Part shown: in pieces, positions 46,485-60,159 of the stretch
How positions within the stretch are numbered: position 1 is the stretch's first letter
Layout: every line of letters starts with the position of its first letter
Assembly: GCA_025345505.1 (NCBI GenBank)
Contig: JANVCC010000167.1
Span: 426,399-490,398, forward strand
DNA length: 64,000 nucleotides
Direction of reading: 5' to 3'
Source of the DNA: Todiramphus chloris collaris
Taxonomy: Eukaryota; Chordata; Aves; Coraciiformes; Alcedinidae
Notes under the pieces: model-generated
Database searches by the model: none
Told to the model about the DNA's origin: nothing
Seen by the model: the letters and a program-made list of their open reading frames with translations, nothing else
Program-made: the position numbers and the translations under genes

Positions 46485-48449
46485 TGCAGCATATACTGGA
46501 ATCTGTTTGCGAAAACCTGTATCTGCTGAAACTTCTGTCAGGTGGAAATTTCAACTTCTGTCAGTGCCTCAGAATGAGCAGGTAGGAGCTGTGGCTATAA
46601 TGCTTCTCCACAGCAGTGCTTCCTGATGACAGATTCCTTTTGTGTCCCTCCTGGAAGAGCCTTTGTGTATGTCAGCATGTGCTGAGAATAATTCCCATTG
46701 CTCCTGACAGAAAAGAAGTTTTGTTTAGGAGGTTCACAATTTTTAGAGAGCAGAAATCAAAATGATTTTTTCTTTCCTGGAGACAGTCATTCAGTAAATC
46801 CTGCAACAGCAAGGCAGGATTATTTGTGGGTGTGTCTTTGTTTCATTTTGTGGGTTGTTTTGTTGGTTTTTTTTTTTCCCCCATGAAAAATAAATCATGA
46901 GAATAAGGAAAAAGAAACTCTGGGCTTCTCAAAATAAGATCAGAATTAGAATTTGCAAACAGCAATTTTAATGTAACTGACACTTAATATTAGCTTCTCG
47001 TGTTGGGGGCTTTTCCTAAAGATCACTGCTTATTTTTAAAAATAAGCTTGCTGTGAGAGAGATTTTCATGCAGCAGAAACAGAGATGCTCAGATTTAAAA
47101 TGAATGAAGTGAAAAAGAGTTAGAGGGTCAAGTGTTCTTGTAAATATAATGGGGAAATCACCATACTAAAATAGGAAAGTATCCCAGGCTATTCTGAACT
47201 ACAGCTCTGAGGAAAAAGGTAGCAATGTAATTGAGGAAAGAAATTTGATTGTCTCTCAGAGGATGACCCTTGAAATGTGGGTTTATTTGTGGTACCTCTT
47301 CCTTTAAATGCAGCACGTCAGCTGCCAACCTTCTAATCTGAATAGAGCAATTGATGAGTTGGCAACTGGTGGAGAAGAAGCATGGGAGAATCCTCTGGAA
47401 GGAATGGCTGCATCTCTATCACATTTGTACCAAAGGCCAGGAGAGCATAGTTGCTTCAGCTGCAGGAGTTGCCCAAAAGCAGAGCTGCTGAGGGGAGGCT
47501 GGGGACGAGCTGCGAGTGGCAGGCTCCTTTGCAGGGCTTGCAGATGTATTCTGTATGATTGCAGAAAAGCTGGCAAGCTGCAGTCAGGGTTAATCACTCA
47601 GTCATCAGTGGTAACTTTTTAGATGTGGGTAGAAAAGACTCTTTACTCCCATGGTCCAATTCCTTTCCTTCTTTTCCCTCCTGATTTTCCTTCTGCTGCT
47701 TTGGTATTGAACTGTATGTAAGGGTTTGGGCTTTGATTTTTTTTCATCCTCTCTGCTGCCACCAGCTAGCAAGAAACTGGCTCCTCCCATCTGGACAGCC
47801 AACTGTGCTCCTAAAGGACTTTGCTTCTAACCCAGCTGCTGAGGAAAGCAGTTTCGCTTGTGGGTCAGCTCCGTGACACACCAGTCTACTGGGACTTGCC
47901 TGGGTACCTCCTTTGGTTTCTCCTGCTTGAGCTGTCTCTCATTTTCAGGGGCTGGGCTCATATCAATGCATCCAGATAAGAGGCAGTGGCAGCATCTCAC
48001 ACCCACCCTCTCCTTAGCACCGTCACTGCATCTGCGTTGAGATGCCCGAGTGCAAACTCCAAACTGGGATGTGGATCTGCTGGGACCGGTCCCTCTGAGG
48101 AAAGCAGGATCTTAAGGTGTAGGGAAACCACGCAAGCTCAGCTAGCCTGCCTCGCTGTTAGGGCGGCTTTCTGCTTTCTGTTGTTGGTGTGGTTCAGCTG
48201 CTAGGTTTAGCCCACTGGTTTTGCTGGGAGCTAGGGGGATTTCCTCGAGACCAAAAGGATGTGGTCTAAAAAAATCTTGTTACCTGTTGTGCAGCTCACC
48301 TTAAATGTGTGTGGTGTAGGGGCAACAAATGTCCTGCTTTGCAGTGTTACTCACAAAAATGTGCTTCCTTTTCCATTTATTAGGCTTTCCAAGCCATAGT
48401 CTACAAACCATGTGTCCACCCCCTCTGTTTGTTAAAGACTTAGAAATAC
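46485..48449. other. Unique sequence, no gene recognised
   Basis: T-run near 46868-46876. No domain in the open frames (longest about 104 codons). Confidence 0.4.
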
Positions 48450-48812
48450 TGACAGACTGAGAGAGTTGGGGTTGTGCAGGCTGGAGAAGAGAAGGCTCCG
48501 GGGGGACCTTCTTGTGGCCTTCCAGTACCTGAAGGGGCTACAAGAAAGCTGGGGAGGGATTTTTTAGGCTGTGGGGCAGTGATACGACTGGAGGGAATGG
48601 ATTAAAACTAGACATAGGTGGATTCAGGTTAGACATAAGGAAGAATTTCTTCCCCATGAGGGTGGTGAGACACTGGAACAGGTTGCCCAGAGCAGTGGTG
48701 GAAGCCCCATCCTTGGAAGTGTTTAAGCCCAGGCTGGATGGGGCTGTGAGCAACCTGCTCTAGTGGGAGGTGTCCCTGCCCATGGCAGGGGGGTTGACAA
48801 TTCTATGATTCT
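48450..48812 (+). mobile_element. CR1 3' fragment with deletion near the tip
   Basis: Begins TGACAGACTGAGAGAGTTGG and ends GGGGTTGACAATTCTATG. Compared with 44132-44533 it lacks about 35 bp (the GGAACTGGATGGTCTTTAAG region) just before the tip. Confidence 0.95.
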
Positions 48813-48889
48813 AAATAGTAATGGCTTGCTTTTGTTGTAGCTTGCTAGTACAATATGGGGGAAATATGGGATGCCTGGGACAAGCAAGG

Positions 48890-49222
48890 TCACAGAAACA
48901 CAGAATGGCAGGGGTTGGAAGGGACCTCTGAAGACCGTAGAGTCTAACCCCCCTGCCAGAGCAGGACACAACTGGAGCAGATCACTTAGAAACGCATCCA
49001 GACAGGTCTGGAAAGTCTCCAGAGAAGGAGACTCCACAACCTCTCTGGGGAGTCTGTTCCAGTGCTCTACTACTCTGACAATCAAGAAGTTCTTCCTCGT
49101 GTTGAGGTGGAACTTCCTGTGCTCGAGCTTGAATCCATTGCCCCTCGTCCTATCACAAGACACAAGTGCAAAGAGGTTGTCCCTGCCTTCTTGACACCCA
49201 GCCCTTCTGTATTTATAGACGT
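48890..49222 (-). mobile_element. CR1 3' fragment
   Basis: Minus strand, tip TCACAGAAACACAGAATGG. The minus frame 48723-49163 reads DRTRGNGFKLEHRKFHLNTR then [20 protein letters not shown]. It lies tail to tail with 48450-48812, 77 bp apart, but in another subfamily. Confidence 0.95.
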
Positions 49223-51301
49223 GGTCCTTTATACGACCTGCATATTGTACTTTCCTCCGCCTTTCCCAGCACCTGGAGCTTTATATTCCTTAGTTCGTGT
49301 TTATTTGACTGTAAGCAGAGGCTCATACTGAGAGACTTGCTTCTCAGCATCGCTTTTCAGGAGAAATCTGAACTTGGTGAGCATCCCTGACCTTTCTGTC
49401 CTTCACCATAAGAAATCCGGTCCATTGTATGTGGCCGCATGTGCGGCAGGGTGGCATTTGCTTTGGGGATTAACCTTTTGCAAAAGGGAATTGCAGAATG
49501 TGCAACCCTCCTGCCCTTGCTACCTCTCCTTCCTGGGGCGTGCCTTTGCCCCTGGCCTGGGACTCCCTTTGGGTTCTGATCTGCAGGAAACATCTGCCTT
49601 GCTCCAATGAAAGGCGCCTGTTAATGAGGTTCTTGGAGACCTTCTGCACTTTCCCTTGAAATACAAGTTTATCCAGGGACAGTATTTTGGAAGAGCAGGA
49701 GGAAGGAAACGATGCCTTTGTTGTGACGATGGAGAAGGCAGCCTGGTGGTTGTGTTTAATTGCCTCTGCCTTTAATTACTATCGACTGAGGCTGCTTGGG
49801 TGAGAATGGTTTGTATTCTGTGCTGTGGCTGAGGGGGGTGTTGAAATATAGGCAGGTTTCAGTCAGGGCTGTTTTCACTGTTCTGTTTTACTTGGGCTTG
49901 TAAATCCTTTCCCTGTTTGCTCAGAGTGATTCACAGACCACCTTTCCTTGGGGAAGCTTGTTTGGTAGCCCTAGGATCTGGCTTTCCATTCCCAGCTGAA
50001 GAACTTAGGGAAAATAGAAGAGGTGGAAGACTGCAAGAGTCACAGTCTGTAAGTGAGGTGGAAATAAATGTTTTGTAGTATGTTACATACCACCCGTGGG
50101 CAAGGACACAGTCTCCCCAGGGTGCAGAGCTCAAGAAAATGGGGCTGAGGTTCCTCAGGAGGAATGGATGGGGAAGAGGGAGAGGAGAAATGAGGCCAGG
50201 AGGAGCTGTTACTGCCCAAAGGTGCCTCGGGCAGGTGAGTGTGGGCAATGAGGGCAAGGGGCTGCAGCGTGGCTTGCCTGCATTAGCTCTGAGGGTCTGG
50301 GTGCTGCGGAGCTTTGGCTCCTATGGCTGAAAGGGGGCCTTCAAGAAATGTCCACCATGGATATGAACAACCACCATGGTCATGCTGGCCCCTGGAGCTT
50401 AGCTGGCAAGAGATGCCAAAGTAAAGGTTGGAGTAAGGGAACCATGGTGGGTTTGCTAAGCAGACAGACTGCTATTTTGATGCCTTTTCTGCATAATTTT
50501 TTAAGCAAGACCAACTCTGCACATGGAGCATGAAGAGCAGACATGCTTTGTATTTCCTCCAGAGTAAGGAACCCAGGAGTGTTACAGGCAGAGCGACTCG
50601 GGATGAGCCAGGGAATGCCAGGAGTTGGGATCAAGGCACCTTGGGCAGGGCTGCCCCACTTAATACCAGTTAAAAAAAAAAAAAAAAGAGGCCTTTGTGC
50701 AGGGATGTTTCTTGGTGTCAGAAGCTGGGTGAAAACCTGACACTGCTGATGGGTAACGTGCAAGGGAGTGAATGCATTACAGTGTGGGTAATACTGCAGA
50801 ACAGCTTTGAATTATTTATCTTTTAGTTTTATTATTTCATTGTTGGTTTTTTCTAAATATTTTCCCCAAATCCAACAACAAAATGTCATGGTTGGGAGGT
50901 GACTGCAGCTGGATGGCATCTAGGTGAGAGGCACTACCTCAGAAGTATCCTAGTATAAGACTTCCAACCAAAAATCACCAGTTTGGGATATTAAACAGTA
51001 GATTCTGGTTATTCTTTTTCCACCCCACATTTCTTTTCAGGCTGACTATTGTATATACCTTGTGATGGAAGCCGTGAGGGCAGAAACGTGTTGTTTGCAT
51101 TATGAACAAAAAGGTTTTAAGTCCTCGTTTGGGAAGATGGAGAATTCGGATCAGCTTTCATGCTGATGGTCAGCTGTTTGACCCAGGTCAAGAGACCAAT
51201 CTGCAATTGATGGGCTTTAATACAGGCTGGACCTGCTGGCCTCGGGAGCCTTGGTGTCACCCCATTTCTTCCTGCTGGGATTCTTCTGTTGAACCACACA
51301 C
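49223..51301. other. Unique sequence, no gene recognised
   Basis: A-run at about 50672-50687. Open frames are opposed and without recognisable domains. Confidence 0.4.
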
Positions 51302-51820
51302 CCCTTGTGAGACCACACCTGGAATACGGTGTACAGTTTTGGGCTCCCCAATTTAAGAGACAGCAATCTACTGGAAAGAGTCCAAAGGAGAGCTGTGAGG
51401 ATGATGAAGGGACTTGAGCATCTCCCCTATGAAGAGAGACTGAGGGACCTGGGGCTGTTTAGTCTGGAGAGGAGAAGACTGAGAGGGGATCTTATTAATG
51501 TCTATAAATATCTGAAGGGTGGGTGTCAAATGGAAGGGGCCAGGCTCTTGTCAGTGGTTCCCAGCAATAGGACAAGGAACAATGGGGATAAACTGGAGCA
51601 TAGAAGGTTCCACCTCAACATGAGGAGGAACTTCTTGGCTGTGAGAGTGCCAGAGCCTGGAAGAGGCTGCCCAGAGAGGTTGTGGAGTCTCCTTCTCTGG
51701 AGACTTTCCAACCCCCCTGGATCTGTTCCTGTGTGGGCTGCCCTGGGTGACCCTGCTTTGGCAGGGGGGTTGGACTCGATGATCTCCAGAGGTTCCCTTC
51801 ACCATTCTGTGATTCTATGA
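51302..51820 (+). mobile_element. CR1 3' fragment
   Basis: The frame from 51329 reads [40 protein letters not shown] and NGDKLEHRRFHLNMRRNFLA. It then passes into the shifted EPGRGCPERLW frame seen in 13505 and 24715, so that frameshift is a subfamily feature. Tip CACCATTCTGTGATTCTATG. Confidence 0.95.
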
Positions 51821-54737
51821 ACACAATAGCCTCTGAGGTGACATGCCCAGTGACAGACCAAAGAAATTGCTCGTGCTCTTTGTCCTTTATATTTAAATCC
51901 CCATATTCTATATTTACTTGCCCACCTTAATGATTTGTTACTCGGAGTACAAAATGCCAACTTAGGAAATACTGCAGTTGGCAGCCAGCCCCCAGGTAAT
52001 GTGTTGCCATGGTATCCAACGGAACTGGCAGCCATCAGTGTACCCACAGACAAGTTATCAGTGTGATAATGTGTGTTGGAATGTTTACACTTATTTTAGA
52101 TTGCTCTAAGTCAGGGAGAGCAGAGGGGAACTGAACAGATGGTGGCTAGTTGGTGCTGGGTGGTTCAAGGAGCTACACCCTCGTGGGTTCTGAGGGCTGC
52201 TTGCCATCGCCAGTGGCCACGCAGTTGCTGAAACCAGTTTTTTATTTATTCAAGACCAAATTCCCAAGACTAGAAAGGAAGAGAAAGCATTTTCTGTTAG
52301 CCATGCTTGGGTGCTAGAGTGAAAGAGGGCTGGAAAACTTGTGTGGTGTTCTTGGTTGACTGAAGTTGTACGTGAAGTTGACTTGAATCCACCAAACGGG
52401 GCAGATAAAAATATGAGTAGATTTTGTTTGATGTTTTTAAATAATAATGGGTTTGGAGGTGTTTTTCCTTTTGAAAGAACCTTATCTTGCTTTTAAAATA
52501 ATCAAGATTGCTATTAAAATATGATATAAAATGAACAAAATATTTTTGATATTAGATTACGCTTTTTTTTTAGTGGCTCTGAATTGAGAAATTTCAGGTG
52601 TGTTTTACCAAAGAAACCAAAAAGCTTATTTTGAGTCAGGGAAGTGACTGGTTTTCTTCGGTGAGCGCTCCACCAACTCCCTTATTGGCACAGGTATAAA
52701 TAAGAATATCTTAATATTTTCACATCTACACGTTTTGCTTTATAGTAGCTAAAGAAAATCATTGGCTTCCCAGTCTCCAGTAAGCTGCTGAAAAAATATG
52801 CTCCTATATGTGTCTTTTCCTTGCTCAATGGAGTTATACATGGCAGAAGAATCCTGATGGTATGGAAATGTGCCTTGCTTTTGGGCCAAGCAGGTATTCA
52901 AGCAAAAATTTACGTGGGGATCAAAGGTATTTGTTGAGAGATTTTTCATAAGCAACAGTGAAAAAGGAGAGGTCCTTCAGACTCCCCAGCAACACAGGGC
53001 AGACTGAAACCCAAGCTCTGGGGTGAGTTGAGGAAATAATGACTTTCCCACCCGTAGTCTCTTCCCTGGTGAAGAGCAGGTTCAATTAAAACCAGGTGTG
53101 GTTGCTACAGCTGTTAATTTTCCTGTCTGAACCACATTTTCCTTCATCCTTCCTGCCTTGCCAGGCTAGCGTGTGTGTGATGGACATGGAGCCTGAGGGA
53201 CTGGAGAGTGTGTCGTCTCCTAAAGGCTCTCTATACTGCTTCCCAGGGTGGGATGGTGCAGGAGTTTTGATGACTGTGTTTACCCTTCTACTCAGCACCT
53301 CAATTGAAGGAGCCTGTTGCTTTTTGTTGCCCAGACTGGAAACACGTGTTGAAAAATAAAACCAGAATAGTCTCACGTGTCGCAGGTCACATCTTTCCCG
53401 CGGAGCTTAGGGCAGGCTGTTGACACCAGGCTGGAGAGAGGATGGAGGAAAGGGGAAGCTCAACGCTTCTAAATGTAATCGAGACAGCAGAGGACTTTGC
53501 TTGGGATGGAGCCGTTTGTCTTTCTGATTATTTTATTTTTTAAGGTTTGTTTCTTGACTCTCCCTCTGAAGCAGCAGGCCATACGACTCAGATGAAAATG
53601 AAGTGGCAGGGTTTTGAGGACAATCCAAATGTGATGTAGTTTTCTGATCTTTGCAGCCCTGGAGGAGGTAACCAACTCCCTGGGTGGGTGTAAGGCTGTG
53701 TGGGCAGTGTTCTGCCTTTCAGAAACAGCTTCTGGTGCATCCCCTCCTATTGCTCCAGGAGAGCCAGCCCCAAGAGGCATCTGCTGGTGGTCAAGCCCTG
53801 GCTCTGATTTCATCTTTACGGGGTCATTAGCAACTTGGCATCTGCTAGCAGCTTGAGTCCTCACCTTCCAGTTGGCTTTTGTTATCCTTCTGCAGTTACA
53901 GTGGCTTCTTGAAGAGGGGAGCTCCACATCTGCATGATAGAGTCATAGTTGTGAGCTGAAGCAGAAGTTGTCACCCCGAGAGCTGAGACCTAAGTCTCAC
54001 ATTCCCTTCTTTCATCAAGTGTTGCATGAAAAATAGACTCGAGGCACCAAGTCCTGCTTCAGATCTCAGCTCTACCAAAATGTGGGCAAGGCTCCAGATG
54101 ATCATTCTGGTCACTAATGAAAACACTTCACTTGGGTCGTTACAACCAGGATGCTCCGTCGTTGTCCGGGTTGTTATGGCTGTGCCAGTGTAAGGTTGGC
54201 TCCCCTGCAGGAAACCATGAAAAGAAGTGGCTGCCTTTTTGCTCTGTGATTAAAATCTGTGAGGGGTGCTCATCAATCTGGAAGGGCTGTGGGTTTTTAA
54301 GAAATCCATGGCTGTAGCATCCAGTTGCTCAGTACCTCTCTCTCCTTTTTCACTGTAGTAGTTGTGGTGGTTCGTGACTGCTTTTGCAGGTGCTGGGAAT
54401 AGAGTAGAGCTGCTGTTGCTCAGAAGTCATCCCTGTGTGAGGCAACCTTGGCTGTTGAACCTGCTTTAGAGGTCCTTGTTTAGGAAGACCATCTCCAGTG
54501 AAAGCCCATCAGGCTGCAGAAAGCAGTGCTGTTGATGGCAGCAGCCAACGGTGTGCCCGCTTCATTTGTTGTGACGGGGTGTATTTCCTTGGGGTGCCAC
54601 CAGGAGCACAAGGTGCCCTTAGAGCTGCTGGTTTTATGAAGATATGAGAATGTCTGCTTCCTACAAAACCTGTTGTCATATCACCTATGTGCTTAAAGAG
54701 TGGCTTCTTAGGCTAAACCACAAACATACCTGGAAGA
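51821..54737. other. Unique sequence, no gene recognised
   Basis: AT-rich core at 52430-52570. A 152-codon minus frame (53469-53927) matches no family I know. No repeat found. Confidence 0.4.
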
Positions 54738-55152
54738 GCCACAAAGATGAGGAGAGTGGAACATCTCCCAGCGGAGGAAAGGCTGGGGGAGCTGGGCTCT
54801 TGAGCTTGGACTGATCTCCTGAATATTTGTAAATATGTAAAGGGAGAGTGTCAGGAGGATGGAGCCAGGCTCTGCTCAGGGATGTCCAGTGGTAGGACAA
54901 GGGGCAATGGGTGTGAGCTGGAGCATAAGAGGTTCTGCAGAAACAGAAGGAAAAACTTTTTCACGGTGAGGGTGCCAGAGCCTGGAACAGGCTGCCCAGA
55001 GGGGTTGTGGAGTCTTGCTTCTCTGGAGACTTTCCAAATCCACCTAGAGCAGGTCACATAGGAACAGATCCAAGTGGTCTTGCTCTGGCAGGGGGGTTGG
55101 ACTCAGTGATCTCTGGAGGTCCCTTTCAACCCTTAACATTCTGTGATCTGTG
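54738..55152 (+). mobile_element. CR1 3' fragment
   Basis: Starts CAAAGATGAGGAGAGTGG, shows degraded tail sequence, and ends TTAACATTCTGTGATC. Several indels, including loss in the LFSLE region. Confidence 0.93.
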
Positions 55153-55444
55153 AATCAAGCCTATGGGGCCAACCCTTCTCCAAGCATCTCCATGCCCATC
55201 ACACCAGCAGTATATGGGCCTGTCACGTTCAGAATTGCTCGTTGTAAGCTGACTTACCTACCTGTCTTAAAACACTACTGCAGGTTACTTTTAATGCAGC
55301 CTAGGAGAGTGTGTTTCGCCACGTGTTTTCCATGACTAGGCTGATTTTAACCATGACAAGAACTTTAAAGTTTTAATGATACATCTAGACCAAGTTTGAG
55401 AAGGATGCAACCTTAAGAATTGGGATAGAGGAAGCCAAGACACA

Positions 55445-56336
55445 GACGGTGGGATTGGGAGCACCCTTAGTAACTCTGCTGGTGACACCAAGATCTGTGG
55501 TGTGGTTGACACTCTGGAGGGAAGGACTTTGGCAGGTTTGAGAGGTGGGACTGTGCAAACCTCCAGAATCTCAACAAGGCCAAGCATAAGGTCCTGCACG
55601 TGTGTCAAGACAATCCCAAGTGCAACCAGAGGCTGAACACTTGAGTGGATTGAGAGCAGAAGGCCTTGGGGCTGTTGGAGAATGTAAAACTGAACATGAA
55701 CCAGCAATGTGCACTTGCAGCCCAGAAAACCAAGCACATCTTGGGCTGCAGCAAAAGAAGGGTGGCCAGCAGCTTGAGGGACACAATTCTGCCCCTCTGC
55801 TCTGCTTTTGTGAGACCCACACCTGAGTACTGTGTTCAGCTCCGGGGCCCTCAGCACAGGAAAGACATGGACCTGCTTGAGTGGGTCCAGAGAAGGGCCG
55901 TGAAGATGATCAGGGAGCTGGAACACCTGCCCTGTGAGGCCAGACTGAGAGAGTTGGGGTTGTTCAGCCTGGAGAAGAGAAGGCTCCAGGAAGACCTTAT
56001 TGTGGCCTTCCAGTATCTGAAGGGGCCACAAAAAAGCTGAGGAGGGACTTTTTATGAGGGCTTGTACCGATAGGACAAGTATTAATGGCTTCAAATTGGA
56101 AGAAGGTAAAGTTAGATTAGAGATTAGGAAGAAGTTCTTCACCATGATGGTGGTGAGACACTGGAACAGGTTGCCCAGCAAAGTTGTGAGTGCTCCATCA
56201 CTAGATGTGTTCAAGACCAGGTTGGCTGGGACTTTGAGCAATCTGGTCTAGTGGGAGGTGTCCCTTCCCATGGCAAGGGGGTTGGAACTGGATGATCTTT
56301 AAGGTGCCTTCCAATTCAACCTCTTTTATGATTCTG
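55445..56336 (+). mobile_element. CR1 LINE, 5'-truncated
   Basis: Begins in the RT palm region (GGGAGCACCCTTAGTAAC, then GCTGGTGACACCAAG) and covers CGVVDTLEG. The plus frame 55666-56040 reads NQQCALAAQKTKHILGC and [20 protein letters not shown], and the frame from 56054 reads NGFKLEEGKVRLEIRKKFFT. Tip TTTTATGATTCTG. Confidence 0.95.
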
Positions 56337-56912
56337 TACTTGGAACTTTTGGCTTAAATCACAAAACACAAGCTCAGGAGATAAATCGCAGTGGTACCTG
56401 CAGCGTATTTGGAGTCCAAGGGCTCCAAATTTTATGACAAAAATCCTTGTCAAAGTAGAAATGTCATCTGTAGCTGACCAATGGGGCAGAGTTCTCCGTT
56501 GTGTGCCTGGTCCAGCTTTGTGCTGAGGACTGCACACACCATCTCCTGTTATTTTGGGGTGTCATGAACAAGACCCAGTATCATCCAGCACATAGGCACA
56601 TTTCCAGGCTGCTTTCTTCCCCTGGTTTCTGTGCTGTAGTCAGTAGGTTTCGGAGACTTTTTCTTCAGTAATCAAGCTTAATTGTGACCATTGAAGCACT
56701 AGAGCTGAAACAGGGCCAGGCCAGAGTTGTGCCACAAGGAGCTGTTTGTGGGGGTCCTCTGATGCACGCGTGGCAGCTTTCTGTGACCTTGTTCAGAAGG
56801 ACAAGGTAGTGTAGAACAAATATACTCAGGCTGGTGTGGGACCACCCTGGACCAGATCCCAATCTTCCCAGTATTTCTACCTTGCACTCTGCAGGCTTGG
56901 TGGATCAAAACC
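56337..56912. other. Unique sequence, nothing recognised
   Basis: No exon or repeat supported. Confidence 0.4.
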
Positions 56913-57473
56913 AGTGAGGTGGGAGTAGGGAAGTGATGGTGCCCCTCTACCCAGCACTGTTGAGGCTACAGCTTGAGTACTGTGTTCATTTTTGGGCACT
57001 GCAGTACAAGAAACACATTGAGGTGTTGGTGCAGGTCCAGAGAAGGGCAATGAAGCTGGTGAGGGGTCTGGAGAACACGTCTGATGAGGAGAGGCTGAGG
57101 GAATGGGGATTATTTAGTCTGGAGAAGAGAAGTCTGAGGGGAGACCTTATGGCTGTCTACAACTACCTGAAAGCAGTTTGTGGTGAGGTGGGTCTTGGTC
57201 TCGTCTCCCAAGTAACTAGTGATAGGATGACAGGAAATGGGCTTAAGTTGCTCCAGGAGAGGTTTCAATTGGATATTAGGAAAAAATTGTAGACTGAAAG
57301 ACTGATGAGGCCTTGGAACAGGCTGCCCAGGGAGGTGGTGGAGTCACCATCCCTGAAGGGGTGCAAAAACCATCTAGGTGTGGCACTTTAGGTCATGGTT
57401 TAGCAGTCATGGTAGATGGTTGGCTTTGATGATCTTGGAGGTCTTTTCCAACCTTACTGATTGTTCTATGGTT
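56913..57473 (+). mobile_element. CR1 3' fragment
   Basis: The plus frame 56933-57292 reads [40 protein letters not shown] and [17 protein letters not shown], then a stop. Tip ACTGATTGTTCTATGG. Related to the subfamily at 26403-27329 but more decayed. Confidence 0.95.
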
Positions 57474-58668
57474 CCAAAAGATGCTCTTCCACCAGAGCAG
57501 GTAATAAGCAAAGTGTTCCCTCAGCCCTGAGACAGGCTTCTGCCCACGCTGAGCCACAGCCTGGTTCCGCACCGCAGCTCTGTACTGTCCTCACGGGACC
57601 CATCTGCAACACTTCTCCACCTCACTGAACGGACCTGGTGGAAATTACAACTGCCAGTTAAAGTTTGTCTGCAATATAGAATATAGAAACCCTGTTCCTG
57701 ATAACTGACATTTCCCTCCTCTTGTGTGGCTGGTGAACCTCAGCAGGCAGCAAGGAGACAGGAGGTTTGCCCACTGTCAGTCCAGCAGCGTCAGCTTTCC
57801 TGTTAAACTGGATCCTCGAGCCTGAAATGGGATGGAGGTTCCCAGTGGGCAGCTGGGCTTGAAAAGCCTCCCCTGTAAACAGAGAGCATTGAGCAGGCTC
57901 GGGGAGAGGTGGAGAACTGCTGATCTGGTTCTTCTGGTGATCTGCCACGGTTTTTATGACTAGTGACATTAATTTCTCTGATGGAAAAGTCCTGCTTTGG
58001 GTTTATTTGGGGTTTCTGTTGGTTGGCACTTTTTGTTTCTATTTTATGACTTTATTTAATTATTTACATTTAATTTCAAGTACAGGCTGTTGGTGTACTG
58101 TGTGTTTCCAGTATTTTCATCAGAGAATTTAGGCTGAGAAATCTCCGTGACTGTAAGCAATATATGGTCCATTCAGAAGGCAGCATTTTCATACCAGTAA
58201 CCACCAAACTGGCATGTCAGTAAATTTCTGTTCTTGTGGGAAAGTCTTTTCTTAAACCACAGGGCTAAATTCTGCTTGTCTTGATCCTCTCAGACCACTC
58301 ATGGAGCTTTCTTTGAAAATCAGATTCTACTTCAAGTCCTGACCCGAGTCATCGACAAACCCTGTGGAAAAAAAAAAATCCACAGACCTTTTAGTTAAAT
58401 ATTTCTGGTTATCTCTGACAATTTTCATGTCATGTGATAGAACAAGCTAATGGGATTGTGTTCAGCAGTAGAGAAAGGTCTCACCATCAGCCTGGATTAC
58501 AGGTCCTCCTTGTTTTCCCAGTACATTGATCTGGTGATGTCACTGGGGGGGAAATGTTCAGCGTGCAGAAAGGAGAGTGTATTTCTTGGCTCTGTGGACA
58601 CAAATGTTGTCGCCTGGAGAAGAGGTTGGTGATGTACTTGCTATTCGTTCATTACTGTTTCCAAATAC
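57474..58668. other. Unique sequence, nothing recognised
   Basis: A-run at about 58368-58378. No exon supported. Confidence 0.4.
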
Positions 58669-59085
58669 ATAGAATCATAGAATGTTAGGGCTTGGAAGGG
58701 ACCTAGAAAGATCATCCAGTCCAACCCCCCTGCCAGAGCAGGGTCACCCAGATCAAGTCACACAGGAACGTGTCCAGGTGGGTTTTGAATGTCTTCAGAG
58801 AAGGAGACTCCACAACCCTCCTGGGCAGCCCGTTCCAGTCTCTGTCATCCTCACTGTGAAAAAGTTTCCTTTTGTTTACCCTAAACCTCTTGTGCTCCAA
58901 CTCACTCCCATTGCCTCTTGTCCTAACATTGGATGACATTGAGAAGAGTCTGGCTCCATCCTCTTGACACTCGCCCTTAATACATCTATAGACATTACTG
59001 AGGTCCCCCCTCAGTCTCCTCTTCTCCAGGCTAAAGAGACGCATCTCTCTCAGCCTCTCCTCAGCAGGGAGATGCTCCACATACA
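58669..59085 (-). mobile_element. CR1 3' fragment
   Basis: Minus strand, tip ATAGAATCATAGAATG. The minus frame 58712-59086 reads [20 protein letters not shown] and then [17 protein letters not shown] in one unbroken frame of 124 codons. Same subfamily as the 35-37 kb element. Confidence 0.95.
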
Positions 59086-60159
59086 TGGTTGTCTGAAATT
59101 TTATTCATCTGATTTTCTGTGGTTTGATGAGTCTCTCATAAATTTCTAAGTCAGTGAACCTCCTGGCCTGACCTTTCCAAATGAATTGCTGGTTCCCAGA
59201 ACCTGTCTGTAAGGTTTAGCAATTTCTCTAGCATCTCTGCCCAAAGCAGCTTTCAGAATGTTGTTTGTTTTATGGAGACCACGTTCCAGATCAGCAGCTC
59301 TTTCACCTTTACATTAACAGCTCAGAGATTCAGTGCAGAGGAAGTGGCTATGGGAAAGATGTTTGGCTAATTTATTTGTTTTTTCAATTTACACTCTTTA
59401 CACTTACCCACGGTAGAAAATGCAAGGGTTTGGTTTGGTTTTTATCCTAACTTGAGTGAACTATGTGTTCTTCCTCCTTTCCCTGAACAATTTCAGCAGG
59501 GTTTGTCCTCATGGAGGGTTTGCTATTTAAAAATTGTTGGCTGCTGCAAATACCAAGGTCTCCCTCAACTTGCTCCTTTTCACAGTAGGGTTTTTGGCTT
59601 CAGAAGGTTCCTGCACCTCCACGCACTCTTCTTTCCCCCTTGAGAAACACTGTACACCATTCCATCCTTCCTTATCCTAGTTCAGGGAATAATTATGCCT
59701 TCAAAGCTAACAACGCCTTTAAAAGTAATTTCTCCACAAGGACACCGAATTCTAAGGCTGGAATGGCAAGTGCCCTAATCCCTAGTGATAGGATGGCATT
59801 CAGGCAGCTGACTTTTCAGGGCTCAGCCACTTCCTTTCTTAAAGTAACTGCTTGGAATTTACTCTTGTGAATTTTACTGTCGGGTTGGTTTGTTGTAAGC
59901 ATCCAGGATTTTGCTGGGTGTAATGAGGGTACTGCTTTCTCAACATGTTAATTGTCCTTCCGCCTGATCAGATACCCATGCTGGGAAAGAGATAAGATGT
60001 AATTTTGTTTTGACTGCTTCCAGGGTCAGAGCTGTTGTTTGCCTGGCTTCAAGCACATTTCTAGCCTGCTGATATCCTTGTCTGTCTTCTTTTGATCTTA
60101 AGCCTTCCTCGCCCCTTGCAGTGAAGGAGACAGAGGCAGACTGAGAAGAGACATGTGCT
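59086..60159. other. Unique sequence, nothing recognised
   Basis: No exon or repeat supported. Confidence 0.4.
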
